DNA of 33,991 bases from DATGLW01 sp035293965 (GTDB lineage: Bacteria > Actinomycetota > Acidimicrobiia > Acidimicrobiales > RAAP-2), in assembly GCA_035293965.1 (NCBI GenBank), contig DATGLW010000098.1:1-33991 (forward strand), read 5' to 3'. Below the pieces are notes generated by a model. The model saw nothing but the letters and a program-made list of their open reading frames with translations. It was not told the origin of the DNA and ran no database searches. Each line of letters begins with the position of its first letter. Position 1 is the stretch's first letter. The position numbers and the translations under genes were made by a program. Shown here piece after piece: positions 33,906-33,991 of this stretch.

Positions 33906-33991
33906 CGGACACTCGACCCGCGGACACTCGACCCGCCGACACTCGACCCGCGGACACTCGACCCGCCGACACTCGACCCGCGGACACTCGA
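33906..33991. repeat. 15-bp tandem array running off the window
   Basis: The unit CSGACACTCGACCCG repeats without a break at 33906, 33921, 33936, 33951, 33966 and 33981, the last cut by the window edge. From the second copy on, the second base alternates G, C, G, C, G, so a 30-bp higher-order unit is present. The true copy number is unknown. Confidence 0.95.

Noticed and set aside
33906..33991. Possible CRISPR array at the right end
   Set aside because: The 15-bp units are contiguous with no spacers, and no cas gene is in the window; it is a plain tandem array.

Overview
The window is a very GC-rich stretch of an actinobacterial chromosome. Several genes point to an actinobacterium that uses mycothiol, coenzyme F420 and decaprenyl-phosphate-type arabinose donors: a mycoredoxin/nitroreductase of the Rv2466c type next to an Mca-like amidase, two LLM-class (F420/flavin) oxidoreductases, and a UbiA-DprE1-DprE2 set. 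The mix with CoA-transferase, amidohydrolase and SDR lipid-catabolism genes would fit a non-mycobacterial lineage such as Acidimicrobiia, but that placement is inference only.

Layout. 1-1.3 kb: the 3' end of a transposase, a hicB-hicA toxin-antitoxin pair and a tRNA-Arg(CCU), which together look like an accessory edge. 1.5-5.6 kb: aldo/keto reductase, DsbA-fold mycothiol-type reductase, Mca-like deacetylase/amidase, and an isoprenylcysteine-methyltransferase-like membrane protein. 5.6-8.4 kb (minus): an MFS transporter behind a GNAT-like acyltransferase. 8.5-13.8 kb (plus): a membrane GGDEF-EAL protein, the GTPase YchF and S-adenosylhomocysteine hydrolase. 14.0-16.0 kb (minus): an LLM oxidoreductase behind a threonine-aldolase-type PLP enzyme. 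16.2-20.3 kb (plus): a tightly coupled operon of LLM oxidoreductase, SCP2-type thiolase, KAS III and nucleotidyltransferase. 21.1-26.6 kb (minus): ubiA (DPPR synthase), dprE1, dprE2, a b561-like membrane protein and a membrane-anchored phosphodiester-glycosidase-domain protein. 26.8-28.1 kb: a small Arg-rich protein, ClpS, and an HU protein with a basic repeat tail. 28.3-33.9 kb: fatty acid desaturase, amidohydrolase, a double-domain CaiB-type CoA-transferase, and a divergent SDR.

How the genes work together. UbiA, DprE1 and DprE2 are the lipid-linked steps that turn phosphoribosyl pyrophosphate and polyprenyl phosphate into polyprenyl-phosphoryl arabinose. Overlapping starts and stops show one transcription unit, and the two following membrane genes may act on the same envelope polymer. 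The Rv2466c-like and Mca-like genes converge on each other and both act in mycothiol redox and detoxification. The LLM-thiolase-KASIII-nucleotidyltransferase operon has no product I can name; its thiolase has lost the second catalytic cysteine.

At the DNA level the most unusual feature is a set of short direct repeats at the 3' ends of genes. In several cases the repeat unit includes the stop codon, so that two to four copies of the stop-codon context follow one another (after the GGDEF-EAL gene, ahcY and the nucleotidyltransferase). Tandem 15-bp arrays also follow the amidohydrolase and the final SDR.
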